DNA of 23,636 nucleotides from positions 1 through 23,636 of the forward strand of contig JAUXEE010000004.1 in assembly GCA_030618065.1 (NCBI GenBank). Direction: 5' to 3'. Under the pieces are notes generated by a model. It made no database searches. It saw nothing but the letters and a program-made list of their open reading frames with translations, and was not told where the DNA came from. The position numbers were made by a program, and so were the translations under genes. Of this stretch, positions 14,212 through 22,542 are shown piece after piece. The DNA comes from Gemmatimonadota bacterium. Lineage in GTDB: Bacteria; Gemmatimonadota; Gemmatimonadetes; Longimicrobiales; Gaopeijiaceae. Positions within the stretch are counted from its first letter, which is position 1, and the number at the start of each line of letters is the position of its first letter.

Positions 14212-15351
14212 TCAAGGGAGGCTCTTCAGCTTGGAGAGAATCTCCTGCCTCTCGGCCTCATACCTCGTTCTGGCCTCCGGGGAGGTGTCCCCTTTCTCCT
14301 GGAAATCCTCATCCAGTGTGGCTATGGCGAGCAGAAGATGGTTCCGGAAGGTCTCGCCGGGTGGGGCTCCCTGGGGAGGGACCCCGCTGCCCCGGCGGCG
14401 GTACCCGAAAATCCCTACTGCGCCCAGAAGGCCCGCCATGAGCAAGCCCAGCCACTCTGCCGGGAGAGACCAGGGTTCGGGAGCGATCTCACTTCGAACC
14501 TCTGAATCGAGAAGGCTGTCGGCAACATAGCGCCGGAAGGCGTTTCCTGGTTCCAACTCCACCGGGGATGAGAGGGACAGCGGGTGGAACTCAGCGGCAG
14601 GGGCAGGCTCTCGGACCAAGACCTCCATTCGATCAGTCCTCCCCGGCAGGGGCAGGACGAAATCGTGCTCGGAGATTCGGTATCGGATCACCAGGTACCG
14701 CTCACCTGGAGGGAGAGGGGAGAACACCTCTATCCGCCCACCTTCAAAGCGAATGGCATCCGGAGCCATGTCGGCTTGGCCGACCTGGAAGTCCGTTGCC
14801 GAGTTGGGCAGGGGGTAGGCCCATACGATTCCCTCCTCCGGAGAATACAGAGTTCGGTCCCCGTCTTGCCGGAGTCGGAAGACATCGGTCGCTGTCCACC
14901 CGTCCTCTGTCTTTTCGAGGAAGAGGTTTCTTGCCAGAAGAGGGATCTGAGCTCCCCCCGGGGGGACGGAAAGTGTGTCGTAGGCCTGGATCAGGTAAAG
15001 GCTGTCCAACTGAACGGCCTCGGTCACTGCGGGCCCGAAGTAGAGTAATCCACGAAACTCGGCGGAAGCGAAGAAGATCTCGGGGCGACTGGTGTGATTT
15101 GGAACAAAGGGGAGTCGAATCTGGAAGGAGCCGTCAGCGTCCACCCGAACGCTGTCGATCTCCCCGGAGGACTCTGCCGAGACCTGATGAAGCACCACGA
15201 CTCCGTCCGACATGGGGTCATTTCCGACTCGTACCTCTCCTCGAAGAAAGGGAATCACCTCCTCCTGTCCGTGGACTGGAGCCGAGAGGATGTGGGATGG
15301 AGCCGAGAGAATAAGGGCGAGGGAGAAGGAAAGAAGGGAGGTCTTCGGCAT
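14212..15351 (-). CDS. Unknown exported protein with single C-terminal membrane anchor
   Basis: I do not recognise this 379-residue protein. Visible features: an N-terminal signal sequence (MPKTSLLSFSLALILSAP, ending near VHGQ); an extracytoplasmic part with a carboxypeptidase-regulatory-like beta region (LRGEVRVGNDPMSDGVVVLHQV...DADGSFQIRLPF, residues about 35-100); further beta-rich sequence; one membrane segment near residues 297-315 (WLGLLMAGLLGAVGIFGY) followed by RRR; and a 58-residue cytoplasmic tail. The tail 'LAIATLDEDFQEKGDTSPEARTRYEAERQEILSKL' resembles short helical tails on membrane proteins of cytochrome c maturation and similar systems. No catalytic motif is seen. The start could be 15351, 15369 (ATG) or 15396 (TTG, overlapping the upstream gene). 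It lies between the DUF151 gene and recO in the same gene train. Confidence 0.7.
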   Translation of the reverse strand: MPKTSLLSFSLALILSAPSHILSAPVHGQEEVIPFLRGEVRVGNDPMSDGVVVLHQVSAESSGEIDSVRVDADGSFQIRLPFVPNHTSRPEIFFASAEFRGLLYFGPAVTEAVQLDSLYLIQAYDTLSVPPGGAQIPLLARNLFLEKTEDGWTATDVFRLRQDGDRTLYSPEEGIVWAYPLPNSATDFQVGQADMAPDAIRFEGGRIEVFSPLPPGERYLVIRYRISEHDFVLPLPGRTDRMEVLVREPAPAAEFHPLSLSSPVELEPGNAFRRYVADSLLDSEVRSEIAPEPWSLPAEWLGLLMAGLLGAVGIFGYRRRGSGVPPQGAPPGETFRNHLLLAIATLDEDFQEKGDTSPEARTRYEAERQEILSKLKSLP

Positions 15352-15376
15352 TGAGGGGAGAGGGCACATGTTGGGT

Positions 15377-15907
15377 TCAGGGCGTGAACCGGCCAAAATC
15401 TTCCGGATTCAATTTCCTCAGGTAATCCTTTAGATCTTCAGCCTTAACCTCTTGTGTCTTAGGCTCTTGAAACTCTTCAGAGCCTAGGGTCACTGACTCC
15501 TCTTCAGAGATCTCCACCCTTGCTTGTTCCAACAGGCTTTCTTCCGCGAAGATCTTCGCCTTCGTCCGAAGAGCCACCGCGATGCAGTCTGACGGACGGG
15601 CGTCCACCGAAAAGACCCCACCGTTTCGATGGATGATCAACTGGGCGAAGTAGGTGTTCTCCACCACTTCGGTGATGAGGACTCGCTCCAGGGTTCCCCC
15701 GAGGCCACCCAGGACTGAGACAAGAAGATCGTGCGTAAGAGGCCGAGAAAAGCTCCAGTCGGCGAGCTGCATAGCGATTGAACTGGCTTCCCCGGGACCG
15801 ATCCATATGGGAAGGACCCTTTCTCCATCCTTCTCCTTCAGGATCACTACCGGGTTGTTGTTGGTGCGATCCAGCCCGAGGCTCTGTACCCCGATCTCTA
15901 CCAACAC
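15377..15907 (-). CDS. Bifunctional nuclease family protein (DUF151/BFN domain)
   Basis: A 176-residue protein with the BFN domain over residues 1-135. Signatures: VVILKEKDGERVLPIWIGPGEASSIAMQL, the central THDLLVSVLGGLGG, and SVDARPSDCIAVALRTKAKIFAEE. A charged tail (about residues 136-176, rich in Glu and Lys) follows the domain, as in many bacterial members. Plant relatives have been reported to show DNase and RNase activity; the bacterial role is unsettled. The start is GTG at 15907 with AAGGGA 8 bases upstream. It lies 39 bases after metK. The family call is firm; the activity is unknown. Confidence 0.9.
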   Translation of the reverse strand: MLVEIGVQSLGLDRTNNNPVVILKEKDGERVLPIWIGPGEASSIAMQLADWSFSRPLTHDLLVSVLGGLGGTLERVLITEVVENTYFAQLIIHRNGGVFSVDARPSDCIAVALRTKAKIFAEESLLEQARVEISEEESVTLGSEEFQEPKTQEVKAEDLKDYLRKLNPEDFGRFTP

Positions 15908-15946
15908 GGCCGATTCCCTTCTTTGTGCTTCAAAGAGGCGATTCCC

Positions 15947-17131
15947 CTAAAGGGCCAGGTGGTCCCGAAGCTCCTCCACCCGGTCTGTCTTCTCCCAGTT
16001 GAAAAGCTCCACCTCCCTTCCCTCTTCCCCTCCGACCATGAGCCTCCTGGGGTCCCGCCCAAAATGACCATAGGTCGCCGTGGGGAGGAAGATAGGGCTT
16101 TCCATACCTAAGCCTTCGATGATGGCCCGGGGGCGAAAATCGAAGACCTCCTTGACGACGGCGGCGAGCTCATCATCGGGGCGAATGCCAGTGCCGAAGG
16201 TGTCTACGTACACCGCCACCGGGACCGCAACCCCGATGGCGTAGGCGATCTGGATCTCGAACCGTCGGGCGGCTCCGGCTGCGACCATGTTCTTCGCCGC
16301 CCACCGAGCCGCGTAGGCGCCGGACCGGTCGACTTTGGTGGCGTCTTTCCCGCTGAAGGCTCCACCGCCGTGTCGGCCGATGCCTCCGTAGCTGTCCACC
16401 ATGATCTTCCGGCCGGTGAGCCCTGTGTCTCCGTGAGGCCCGCCGACGACGAACCGTCCAGTGGGGTTGATGTGAAAAGTGCAGGCGTCAGGATCCAGGA
16501 ATTCTTCGGGGATGGACGCCAGGATCACTTTCTGGGTGATCTCTTCCTTGAGATCCTCCTGTTCCACATCCGGATCATGCTGGACACTCACGACCACCGT
16601 ATCGACTCGAACCGGTCGGTCCCCATCGTATGCCATGGACACTTGGGCCTTCCCATCGGGTCGGGCCCAGGGCAACTCCCCTGATTTCCTCAGGGAAGCC
16701 AGCCGGTGGGTGAGGTCGTGGGCCAACGTGATGGGAGCCGGCATCAGAGATTCTGTCTCATCCGTGGCGTAGCCGTACATCATTCCCTGATCCCCGGCTC
16801 CACCGGTGTCCACTCCCTGGGCGATGTCGAGAGCCTGCTGATCGATGGTAGTCAGGACAGCACAGGTGTTCCCGTCGATCCCGAAGTCGGGATGAACATA
16901 CCCGATGTCTATCAAGGTCTGCCGAACGATGGCCGGGATCTCCACGTACGCGTCGGTGGTGATCTCCCCGGAAATGAGGGCCATTCCCGTCGTGACCAGG
17001 ACCTCGGCCGCCACACGGGCCCGAGGATCTTGCAGGAGGATCTGGTCCAGGATGGCATCGGAAAGCTGGTCCGCGATCTTGTCCGGGTGACCTTCCGTGA
17101 CGGATTCGGAGGTGAATAGTCGGAGGCTCAC
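15947..17131 (-). CDS. metK: S-adenosylmethionine synthetase
   Basis: Makes S-adenosylmethionine from methionine and ATP. 394 residues, the standard MetK length. Motifs: FTSESVTEGHPDKIADQLSDA at the N-terminus (ATP/Mg), GAGDQGMMYGYAT (the GAGDQG box), VGGPHGDTGLTGRKI, and GGGAFSGKDATKVDRSGAYAARW (the second signature). The GTG at 17131 is used as start; its ribosome-binding site is weak. It follows ptsI after only 54 bases. That leaves no room for a SAM riboswitch, so its expression probably follows the PTS gene train. Confidence 0.97.
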   Translation of the reverse strand: MSLRLFTSESVTEGHPDKIADQLSDAILDQILLQDPRARVAAEVLVTTGMALISGEITTDAYVEIPAIVRQTLIDIGYVHPDFGIDGNTCAVLTTIDQQALDIAQGVDTGGAGDQGMMYGYATDETESLMPAPITLAHDLTHRLASLRKSGELPWARPDGKAQVSMAYDGDRPVRVDTVVVSVQHDPDVEQEDLKEEITQKVILASIPEEFLDPDACTFHINPTGRFVVGGPHGDTGLTGRKIMVDSYGGIGRHGGGAFSGKDATKVDRSGAYAARWAAKNMVAAGAARRFEIQIAYAIGVAVPVAVYVDTFGTGIRPDDELAAVVKEVFDFRPRAIIEGLGMESPIFLPTATYGHFGRDPRRLMVGGEEGREVELFNWEKTDRVEELRDHLAL

Positions 17132-17185
17132 GGCCTTTTCTTGGTTCAGGGTGAAGCAATGTCAGGGTCTGGACTCCTGGGCCCA

Positions 17186-18973
17186 CTACCCCTCGGACTT
17201 CGGAACGTTCAGACTCCAACGGCCCGAGAAGGCGGAGAGATCGATGCTGTCTCCGACTCCTTCCACCAGGTGCGCTGTCACTTCCCTGCTGGTTGGAGCT
17301 GCCAGCGCCCGGGCGGCTGCCTTTCTCGCGCTCTCGATGCGGAACTCTCGGATGACCTTCTTGATCTCCGGGAGAGACGGCCACGCCACCGACAGAGAGT
17401 GGATATCCAGGCCCAGGAGGAGGAAGGCACCCAGGGGATTCGCCGCCAACTCCCCACAGACGCTCACCTCGATTCCTGCGGCCCTGGCAACTCGGGAGAC
17501 CTGATGGAGTTGCCGTATCACTGCTGGGTGGAAGGGATTGAACAGGTGTGCCAGGCGGGTGTTGTTTCGATCCACGGCCAATGTGTACTGGACCAGATCG
17601 TTTGTACCGATGGAAAAGAAGTCGGCGTGGCGAGCCAACTCCACAGCGTCCAACGCTGCTGCGGGAGTCTCGATCAACAAACCCAGCTTGTAACCGGGAT
17701 TGAAGTCGAGTCCATCGGCTGTGAGCCGGTCTTCCTCTTCTTTCAAAAGAGCCCGGACCCGAAGGACCTCATCCACGTCGTTCACCAGCGGAAGCATGAT
17801 TCGAACGTCACCGTGGGCTGTTGCCCTCAGGAGGGCCCGAAGCTGAGGCCGGAAGAGGTCTAGCTCATCCAGACATACCCGTATGGCCCGCCATCCCAAG
17901 AAAGGGTTCGCCTCCCGGGGCATGTGGAGGAAGGTGGGGAACTTGTCCCCCCCAAGATCGAAGGTCCGAATGATGACCGCCGACTCCGGGAAGGTCTGGG
18001 CGACATGGCGGTAGGCCTCGTATTGCTCCTCCTCCCCGGGCAGGGAGGACCGGCCGACCACCAGGAACTCCGACCGAAACAGCCCCACTCCCTGGGCGCC
18101 GTGGCTTTCCGCCAGATCCGCCTCCCAGGGAAGGTCCAGATTTGCCCGAAGGGCCACCGGTTGCCCGTCCTTGGTCACGGCATCCAGTTTCGCGATCTGG
18201 TGAATCTCCTCCTCCCACTCCCGGAGTTGGACTTCCCTGCCCCGGAAGATGGTCCGTTCCCTCTCGGAGGGATCGAGGATGATCCGCCCTATCCGCCCAT
18301 CCAGGATCGCTTCCTGTCCACCTTCGGCAAGAGTGGTGATGTCTCCCAGGCCTACCACGGCAGGCAATGAGAGGGATCGGGCGAGAATCACCCAGTGGGA
18401 GGTCCGGGTTCCTTGGTCAGTGGCCACTCCCCGGATTTTCTCCGGATCGCACTGCACAACCAGGCTGGGCGTGAGGTTCCGGGCGATAAGAATGACCGGT
18501 TCCTCAGGCTCGGCTGGGTCATAGGGATCCGGGAGGTCCAGAATGCGGTGGAGGAGGCGAGAGTGAAGATCGTCCAGATCGTTGATCCGATCGAGGACCA
18601 TGGGTTGGTAGGTCCTCTCCCACATGGCCTTCAGCTCCAGGATTCTCCACTCGAAGGCCTGGGCCGCGGTGAGATGGTTTCCCCGGATGTACTCGATGGT
18701 CCGGTCCGCCAACTCCACATCATCGAGCATGAGGATCTGGGGGTCGAAGATCCGGGCCTCCATGGTCCCCAGACGAGAGGAAGTGGTCTTCTTCAATGCA
18801 CGCAAGTACTCTTTGGTGTCTTCCCGAGCTTCCCGGAAGCGTTCGACCTCCCTCTTCACTTCGCTGGCCTCGATTCGTCGGTGAATCACCTCCGGAATCC
18901 CCAGGCTCAGTAGCCGAACCTTTCCCTCGACGATCCCCTCAGAAACACCAACGCCATCTCGAATTGTCGGCAC
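17186..18973 (-). CDS. ptsI: PTS Enzyme I (PEP-protein phosphotransferase)
   Basis: First enzyme of the phosphotransferase relay: takes phosphate from PEP and passes it to HPr. 595 residues, somewhat above E. coli EI (575). The phosphorylated histidine is His193 in DQGTRTSHWVILARSLSLPAVVG; the usual SHAAI is SHWVI here. C-terminal PEP-binding landmarks are present: LFRSEFL, RTFDLGGDK, IMLPLVNDV, IGTNDLVQYTLAVDRNN, and the catalytic Cys506 in VSVCGELAANPLG (commonly CGEMAGD). There is no GAF domain, so it is the sugar-type EI rather than EI-Ntr. GTG start at 18973 with GGAGG 8 bases upstream; 3 bases separate it from the ptsH stop. Confidence 0.96.
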   Translation of the reverse strand: MPTIRDGVGVSEGIVEGKVRLLSLGIPEVIHRRIEASEVKREVERFREAREDTKEYLRALKKTTSSRLGTMEARIFDPQILMLDDVELADRTIEYIRGNHLTAAQAFEWRILELKAMWERTYQPMVLDRINDLDDLHSRLLHRILDLPDPYDPAEPEEPVILIARNLTPSLVVQCDPEKIRGVATDQGTRTSHWVILARSLSLPAVVGLGDITTLAEGGQEAILDGRIGRIILDPSERERTIFRGREVQLREWEEEIHQIAKLDAVTKDGQPVALRANLDLPWEADLAESHGAQGVGLFRSEFLVVGRSSLPGEEEQYEAYRHVAQTFPESAVIIRTFDLGGDKFPTFLHMPREANPFLGWRAIRVCLDELDLFRPQLRALLRATAHGDVRIMLPLVNDVDEVLRVRALLKEEEDRLTADGLDFNPGYKLGLLIETPAAALDAVELARHADFFSIGTNDLVQYTLAVDRNNTRLAHLFNPFHPAVIRQLHQVSRVARAAGIEVSVCGELAANPLGAFLLLGLDIHSLSVAWPSLPEIKKVIREFRIESARKAAARALAAPTSREVTAHLVEGVGDSIDLSAFSGRWSLNVPKSEG

Positions 18974-18976
18974 CGA

Positions 18977-19258
18977 TTATTCCTCCTCAAACCCCCCCCG
19001 AACCAGATCGGTAAGGGCGATCAAAGCCTCGTCCGAATCAGGCCCTGAGGCCGTGAACCGGAGAGTAGACCCCTGCTCGGCCGCTAGCATCAGGACGCCC
19101 ATGATGCTCTTCCCATTCACCTGAAGGCCGTCCTTTTCCACATGGATTTCCGACCGAAAAGAACCAGCCAGCTTCACAAGCGCTGCTGCGGGTCGGGCAT
19201 GCAGCCCCGCCCGGTTCACCACCTGGACCGACACCTCCTTGGTCTCAATCTCGCTCAT
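18977..19258 (-). CDS. ptsH: PTS phosphocarrier protein HPr
   Basis: A 93-residue phosphocarrier between EI and the EIIA proteins. His20 in NRAGLHARPAA is the EI-dependent site. Ser51 in NGKSIMGVLMLAAE lies 31 residues later, exactly as His15/Ser46 in Bacillus HPr, and is the expected target of the HprK encoded upstream. Keeping both sites fits a regulatory HPr. The ATG at 19258 overlaps the EIID stop (ATGA); an open frame extends 22 codons further upstream but lies inside EIID and is not HPr-like. The C-terminus is Glu-rich (GGFEEE). Confidence 0.96.
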   Translation of the reverse strand: MSEIETKEVSVQVVNRAGLHARPAAALVKLAGSFRSEIHVEKDGLQVNGKSIMGVLMLAAEQGSTLRFTASGPDSDEALIALTDLVRGGFEEE

Positions 19259-20010
19259 CCAAACCATCCCACCAAAAAGATCAACCCGATCGCTCCCGAG
19301 ATTCCCCAGAAGGTAAACCTCCACACCCTCTGCCCAACGAGGCTTCCCAACCAGAACCCCCAGATCCCGCCGGTCACGCCCAGAAGAAGCAGTGGCCAGC
19401 TATCCCCTGCCCAACTCCGGCCGAGGGCGAGCCCCACCAGGCCTCCCAGCAGGAACACTCCGACGGCTGCGAAACGGTCCGCTTGTTTCGGAAGTGCTAC
19501 AGTCCGGAGGGGGTTGCCCACCTGACTTCCCCATTCCAGCCCCACCCTGAACCCCCAAGCCCTGAGGGCAAGGTGGCCGAGGTTGTACAAGACGAGGAAA
19601 AAGAAGACCGTCGCTCCTGGCGGCGCCCCCGCCAAAGCCAGAACCAGAGCGGCCAATACCGTGGCGGGTCGCCAACCCACCCAGATGAGGGCGTCTCCCA
19701 GGCTTCCCAGGGGCCCCCTGACCGCCAGCTTGAAGCGCCGGATTTCCTCCGGGTCCCGTTCCTCCTCCTCCATCCGACACGCTGCCCCAAGCGCCAGGTC
19801 AGCCATGTAGGGGTGGGCGTTGAAATGTTCGGAGTGCCTCTGGAGTGCCTCCCGAAAGCCCTCTGGGTCACCTCTGTGGAGCCTCCGAAGAACCGGAAGC
19901 ATGGCGAAGGCGAAACCACCACCGATCATGGTCCGGTTATTCCAGGAGGCCTGGATGAGGAAGGACCGGAGAAAGGTCGAGAGATGGGCTCTCCTGCCGG
20001 GATTTTTCAC
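19255..20010 (-). CDS. PTS EIID, mannose/fructose/sorbose family
   Basis: Integral membrane partner of EIIC in mannose-class PTS permeases, 251 residues (family members are usually about 270-300). The opening LSTFLRSFLIQASWNNRTMIGGGFAFAMLPVL matches the family's RSFxxQxSWN signature. Later come HSEHFNAHPYMADLALGAACRMEEE, VRGPLGSLGDALIWVGWRP and several hydrophobic C-terminal segments ending in AIGLIFLVGWFG. The start is GTG at 20010, overlapping the EIIC stop (GTGA), and the stop overlaps ptsH. The frame is open further upstream inside EIIC, but that stretch has no EIID similarity. Sugar specificity cannot be inferred, and a purely regulatory function is possible. Confidence 0.9.
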   Translation of the reverse strand: MKNPGRRAHLSTFLRSFLIQASWNNRTMIGGGFAFAMLPVLRRLHRGDPEGFREALQRHSEHFNAHPYMADLALGAACRMEEEERDPEEIRRFKLAVRGPLGSLGDALIWVGWRPATVLAALVLALAGAPPGATVFFFLVLYNLGHLALRAWGFRVGLEWGSQVGNPLRTVALPKQADRFAAVGVFLLGGLVGLALGRSWAGDSWPLLLLGVTGGIWGFWLGSLVGQRVWRFTFWGISGAIGLIFLVGWFG

Positions 20011-20666
20011 AGGACCAAGCTCGCCAGGAGGAATCCCGCCAATCCTGCCCCCAATAGGCCCCCCCGCCGCCGCCACCCGCCCAGGCTTCCCAGAAAGGCC
20101 CCTGCGGGAATGGAAGCTCCGATGGCCAGGAGGGCCAGTGTGCCTGGCATCTCCAGGGGCCAAGCTTCGGAGGCGGCACTCGCCACCCACTGTCCCGTGA
20201 CCAGCCCTACCAGGGAGAGGAGGCATCCCCGCGAAAAATCAAAGACCAGGCCCCCGAAGTGGGCCCATACGATCCTGGAGGGTGTCACCTCCATTCGGGA
20301 TGGATCCGGGGCAAGGCGCCCATTGATCTTCCGGAGGATCCGGACGGAGTGGGCACTCAAACGACTCAGGAGGAAGCCGAGAAGAGCTCCCAGAGCGACA
20401 CCGGCCGGACCCGAAACTGCTGCTCCAGTGGCTACAGCCACTAAGGTCGGAGGGCCCCCTTCCGGAAACTCAGCTCCCCCGGCGGGGAAGATGGAGATGA
20501 AATAGACCTCCAGGATCCCGCCGATGAGGAGGCCCAGAACCGGATCTCCCACCATCCATCCCGTCAGCACCCCTGCGACCAACGGGCGCGAGATCATGAA
20601 CTGGCCGAGGGACGTTCCGTCCAAGGCCAGGAGGCCTCCCAGAAGGGTGAGTGGAAGGAGTTCCAC
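20007..20666 (-). CDS. PTS EIIC, mannose/fructose/sorbose family
   Basis: Integral membrane channel subunit of 219 residues, shorter than typical mannose-class EIIC (about 250-265). The N-terminus LLGGLLALDGTSLGQFMISRPLVAGVLTGWMVGDPVLGLLIGGILEVYFI carries the family pattern (D-x3-GQ-x5-P, then GDP and LE). About six hydrophobic segments are seen, with a polar stretch near residues 105-130 (SAHSVRILRKINGRLAPDPSR). The GTG start at 20666 follows the EIIB stop after 21 bases. Overlap with EIID by 4 bases suggests matched synthesis of the two membrane subunits. Confidence 0.88.
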   Translation of the reverse strand: MELLPLTLLGGLLALDGTSLGQFMISRPLVAGVLTGWMVGDPVLGLLIGGILEVYFISIFPAGGAEFPEGGPPTLVAVATGAAVSGPAGVALGALLGFLLSRLSAHSVRILRKINGRLAPDPSRMEVTPSRIVWAHFGGLVFDFSRGCLLSLVGLVTGQWVASAASEAWPLEMPGTLALLAIGASIPAGAFLGSLGGWRRRGGLLGAGLAGFLLASLVL

Positions 20667-20687
20667 GGTCAGGATGCCTTCCTCAGG

Positions 20688-21167
20688 TCAACCCAGGAGG
20701 GACTCCAGGGTCACCTTGGGTGAGCCTGGGAGATCCTGAGCTGAAATTTCTACCCCTTCCTTCGCCAGTTCCTCGAGAGTGACCTTGTCCGACTCATCCA
20801 GAAAGAGATACGGAAGAACCTCCTCCCTACCCTTCCTCAGGTGCAGCCCGCCCAGGTTCACTCTTTCCCCCTCCAAGGTTCTACCCCGGGCCAGCTCCAA
20901 CATGGTGGAAAGGTCCCGGGTCAGGAGAACGCTTCGGAGCTCGGATTCTCGCCAGCCGGAGATCTCCTCTCGCGCTGGACCAGGCGCCATAAACTCCACA
21001 CCGATCCGCTCCGGAACCCCTAGGGTGAAAAGCTCCTGTTCCCACTCGCTGGTTGCCAGCGCGGTATCCACAACCAGGAATCGGTCAGGACGAAGCTGGC
21101 TTCCCCATCCCACCACGACCTGGCCGTGGATCAGCCGTTCGTCGACCCGGTAGAGCACTATGGCCAT
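20688..21167 (-). CDS. PTS EIIB, mannose/fructose/sorbose family
   Basis: A 159-residue cytoplasmic phosphocarrier that takes phosphate from EIIA and hands it to the incoming sugar. MAIVLYRVDERLIHGQVVVGW is the classic PTSIIB_sorb opening, with phosphorylated His14 in RLIHGQV (mannose-class EIIB uses His rather than Cys). Later family features are DRFLVVDTALA, LGVPERIGVEFM and ERVNLGGLHLRKG (usually N-[VI]-G-x-[IL]-H). ATG 21167 overlaps the EIIA stop (TAATG). The 65 in-frame codons upstream lie inside the EIIA gene and are not EIIB-like. Confidence 0.94.
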   Translation of the reverse strand: MAIVLYRVDERLIHGQVVVGWGSQLRPDRFLVVDTALATSEWEQELFTLGVPERIGVEFMAPGPAREEISGWRESELRSVLLTRDLSTMLELARGRTLEGERVNLGGLHLRKGREEVLPYLFLDESDKVTLEELAKEGVEISAQDLPGSPKVTLESLLG

Positions 21168-21577
21168 TATTCGGACGGGCTCCCAGGAAGGTTCGGGGCG
21201 CTCTGAATGCTCTCTCTTCCCTTCTCCAGAAGCCTGGGCACCAACTCCTCGAGGGGAAGATCTCGATGGAAGACGAAGTCCAACAAGATCGGGAGGTTTA
21301 CCCCAAAAACGACCGCCTCCTCCACTCCACCTCGGCAGCAGATGCGGGCAGTGAGCGCACAACTTCCACTGGGGAGGTCGGTAAAGAGGATCACCGGCCC
21401 CTTTCCAAGAAGATCCTCCACCTCCGAGTGAAGAGCTTCCGGGGACTTTCCGTCGTTGCTCACGGCCTTGAGGGCTTCCTCTCCCACCCCTGAAATCCGA
21501 GCCACGGCATCCACCAAGCCCTTGGCCATAACGCCATGGGCCAAGACCACTCCCTGGACCGATCGCTCCTTATTCAT
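21167..21577 (-). CDS. PTS EIIA, mannose family
   Basis: A 136-residue stand-alone EIIA-Man domain (PF03610). The phosphorylated residue is His14 in VQGVVLAHGVMAKGLVDA. The second landmark is FTDLPSGSCALTARICC, equivalent to the D-(L/M)-x-G-x-S/T-P region. LVPRLLEKGRE and a Pro/Ser-rich tail end the protein. ATG 21577 overlaps the hprK stop by 8 bases and is preferred over the in-frame TTG at 21589. It sits first of the four EII subunits directly behind hprK, a position in which stand-alone EIIA-Man proteins of several phyla act as regulators. Confidence 0.93.
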   Translation of the reverse strand: MNKERSVQGVVLAHGVMAKGLVDAVARISGVGEEALKAVSNDGKSPEALHSEVEDLLGKGPVILFTDLPSGSCALTARICCRGGVEEAVVFGVNLPILLDFVFHRDLPLEELVPRLLEKGRESIQSAPNLPGSPSE

Positions 21578-22532
21578 AGTCCTGTTCAAGGTATTTTCGG
21601 ACCGGGCGCATGGTCTCCCGAAGCTTCTGGTCGAACTCCAGAGCAGGGTCGATTCCTATGTACTTCAGGAGGTGGTTCATGGCCACCACCTCAGAGATGA
21701 CGGTGATGTTTTTCCCCGGGTTGAGGGGGACGGTGATCTTAGGGAGGGTCACCCCAAGGATCTCAGTACTCTCACGCTCGAGCCCCGTCCTGACGTACTC
21801 CTGAGTGTCGTCCCAGGTCTCCAGTTGGACCACAACCTCAATCCTCTTCTGCTGCCGAGTGGCGCGAATCCCGAAGAGGGCTCTGACGTCGATGATCCCG
21901 ACGCCCCGTATTTCCATGTGATGTCGCTGGACTTCATGGCCATGGCCGATGATGATGTCATGGCCCCGGCGGGTGGCGAAGACCAGGTCATCGGCCACGA
22001 GGCGGTGCCCCCTCTCCACCAGGTCCAGGACGCATTCACTCTTCCCGATGCCGCTCTCCCCCACGAAGAGGAGTCCGACGCCGTAGACGTCGGCCAGGGA
22101 ACCGTGGAGGCTCACGGTGGGCGCAAGGGCCGCCTCCAGGTAGGGGTTCAGGCGCTGGAAGAACACGCCCGTCCCCATCGTGGTCCTGAATACCGGTATC
22201 TGGTACTCCTTGGCCGTCTTCAGGAACTGGCTATTGACCTCCAGTTCCTTCGTCACGAAGACCACCGGAACGTCGTGGTGGAAAAGGTGCCGTAGGCGCT
22301 CCTCCACCACCCCGGCTTCCAGGGAGTCCAGATAGGCCATCTCCGTTTCCCCGAAAACCTGGACCCGCCCCGCCACCACCCGCTCCGTGAAGCCGGCGAG
22401 GGCCAGGCCCGGGCTGGCGGGATCCGGATGGGTGATGGGTCGCCCTAGATCCGCTTCCAGGGTGAGGTTCTCGAGGCCGAGAGTCTCCTCCCGGTCCCTG
22501 AGAAGCTCTTCAACGGTGATTTGTCTCTTCAC
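21570..22532 (-). CDS. hprK: HPr kinase/phosphorylase
   Basis: Bifunctional enzyme that phosphorylates HPr on Ser (here Ser51) using ATP or pyrophosphate, and reverses it with phosphate. 320 residues, standard length. The N-terminal domain ends with VFVTKELEVNSQFLKTAKEYQIPVFRT. The C-terminal catalytic domain has SLHGSLADVYGVGLLFVGESGIGKSE (P-loop 158-165, His143), LVADDLV, and the family signature HHMEIRGVGIIDVRALFG. The tail NPGKNITVISEVVAMNHLLKYIGI is also characteristic. GTG start at 22532, 10 bases after hpf. It encodes the checkpoint for the HPr and EII proteins that follow in the same gene train. Confidence 0.97.
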   Translation of the reverse strand: MKRQITVEELLRDREETLGLENLTLEADLGRPITHPDPASPGLALAGFTERVVAGRVQVFGETEMAYLDSLEAGVVEERLRHLFHHDVPVVFVTKELEVNSQFLKTAKEYQIPVFRTTMGTGVFFQRLNPYLEAALAPTVSLHGSLADVYGVGLLFVGESGIGKSECVLDLVERGHRLVADDLVFATRRGHDIIIGHGHEVQRHHMEIRGVGIIDVRALFGIRATRQQKRIEVVVQLETWDDTQEYVRTGLERESTEILGVTLPKITVPLNPGKNITVISEVVAMNHLLKYIGIDPALEFDQKLRETMRPVRKYLEQDYE

Positions 22533-22542
22533 GCCGTGCTCA

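Noticed and set aside
17132..17185. Possible SAM riboswitch before metK
   Set aside because: Only 54 bases separate ptsI and metK, too short for known SAM riboswitches, and no such fold is visible.
19483..20505. Plus-strand open frame of 340 codons antisense to EIID/EIIC
   Set aside because: Its Arg/Pro-rich composition is that of a reverse-strand shadow of hydrophobic membrane genes.
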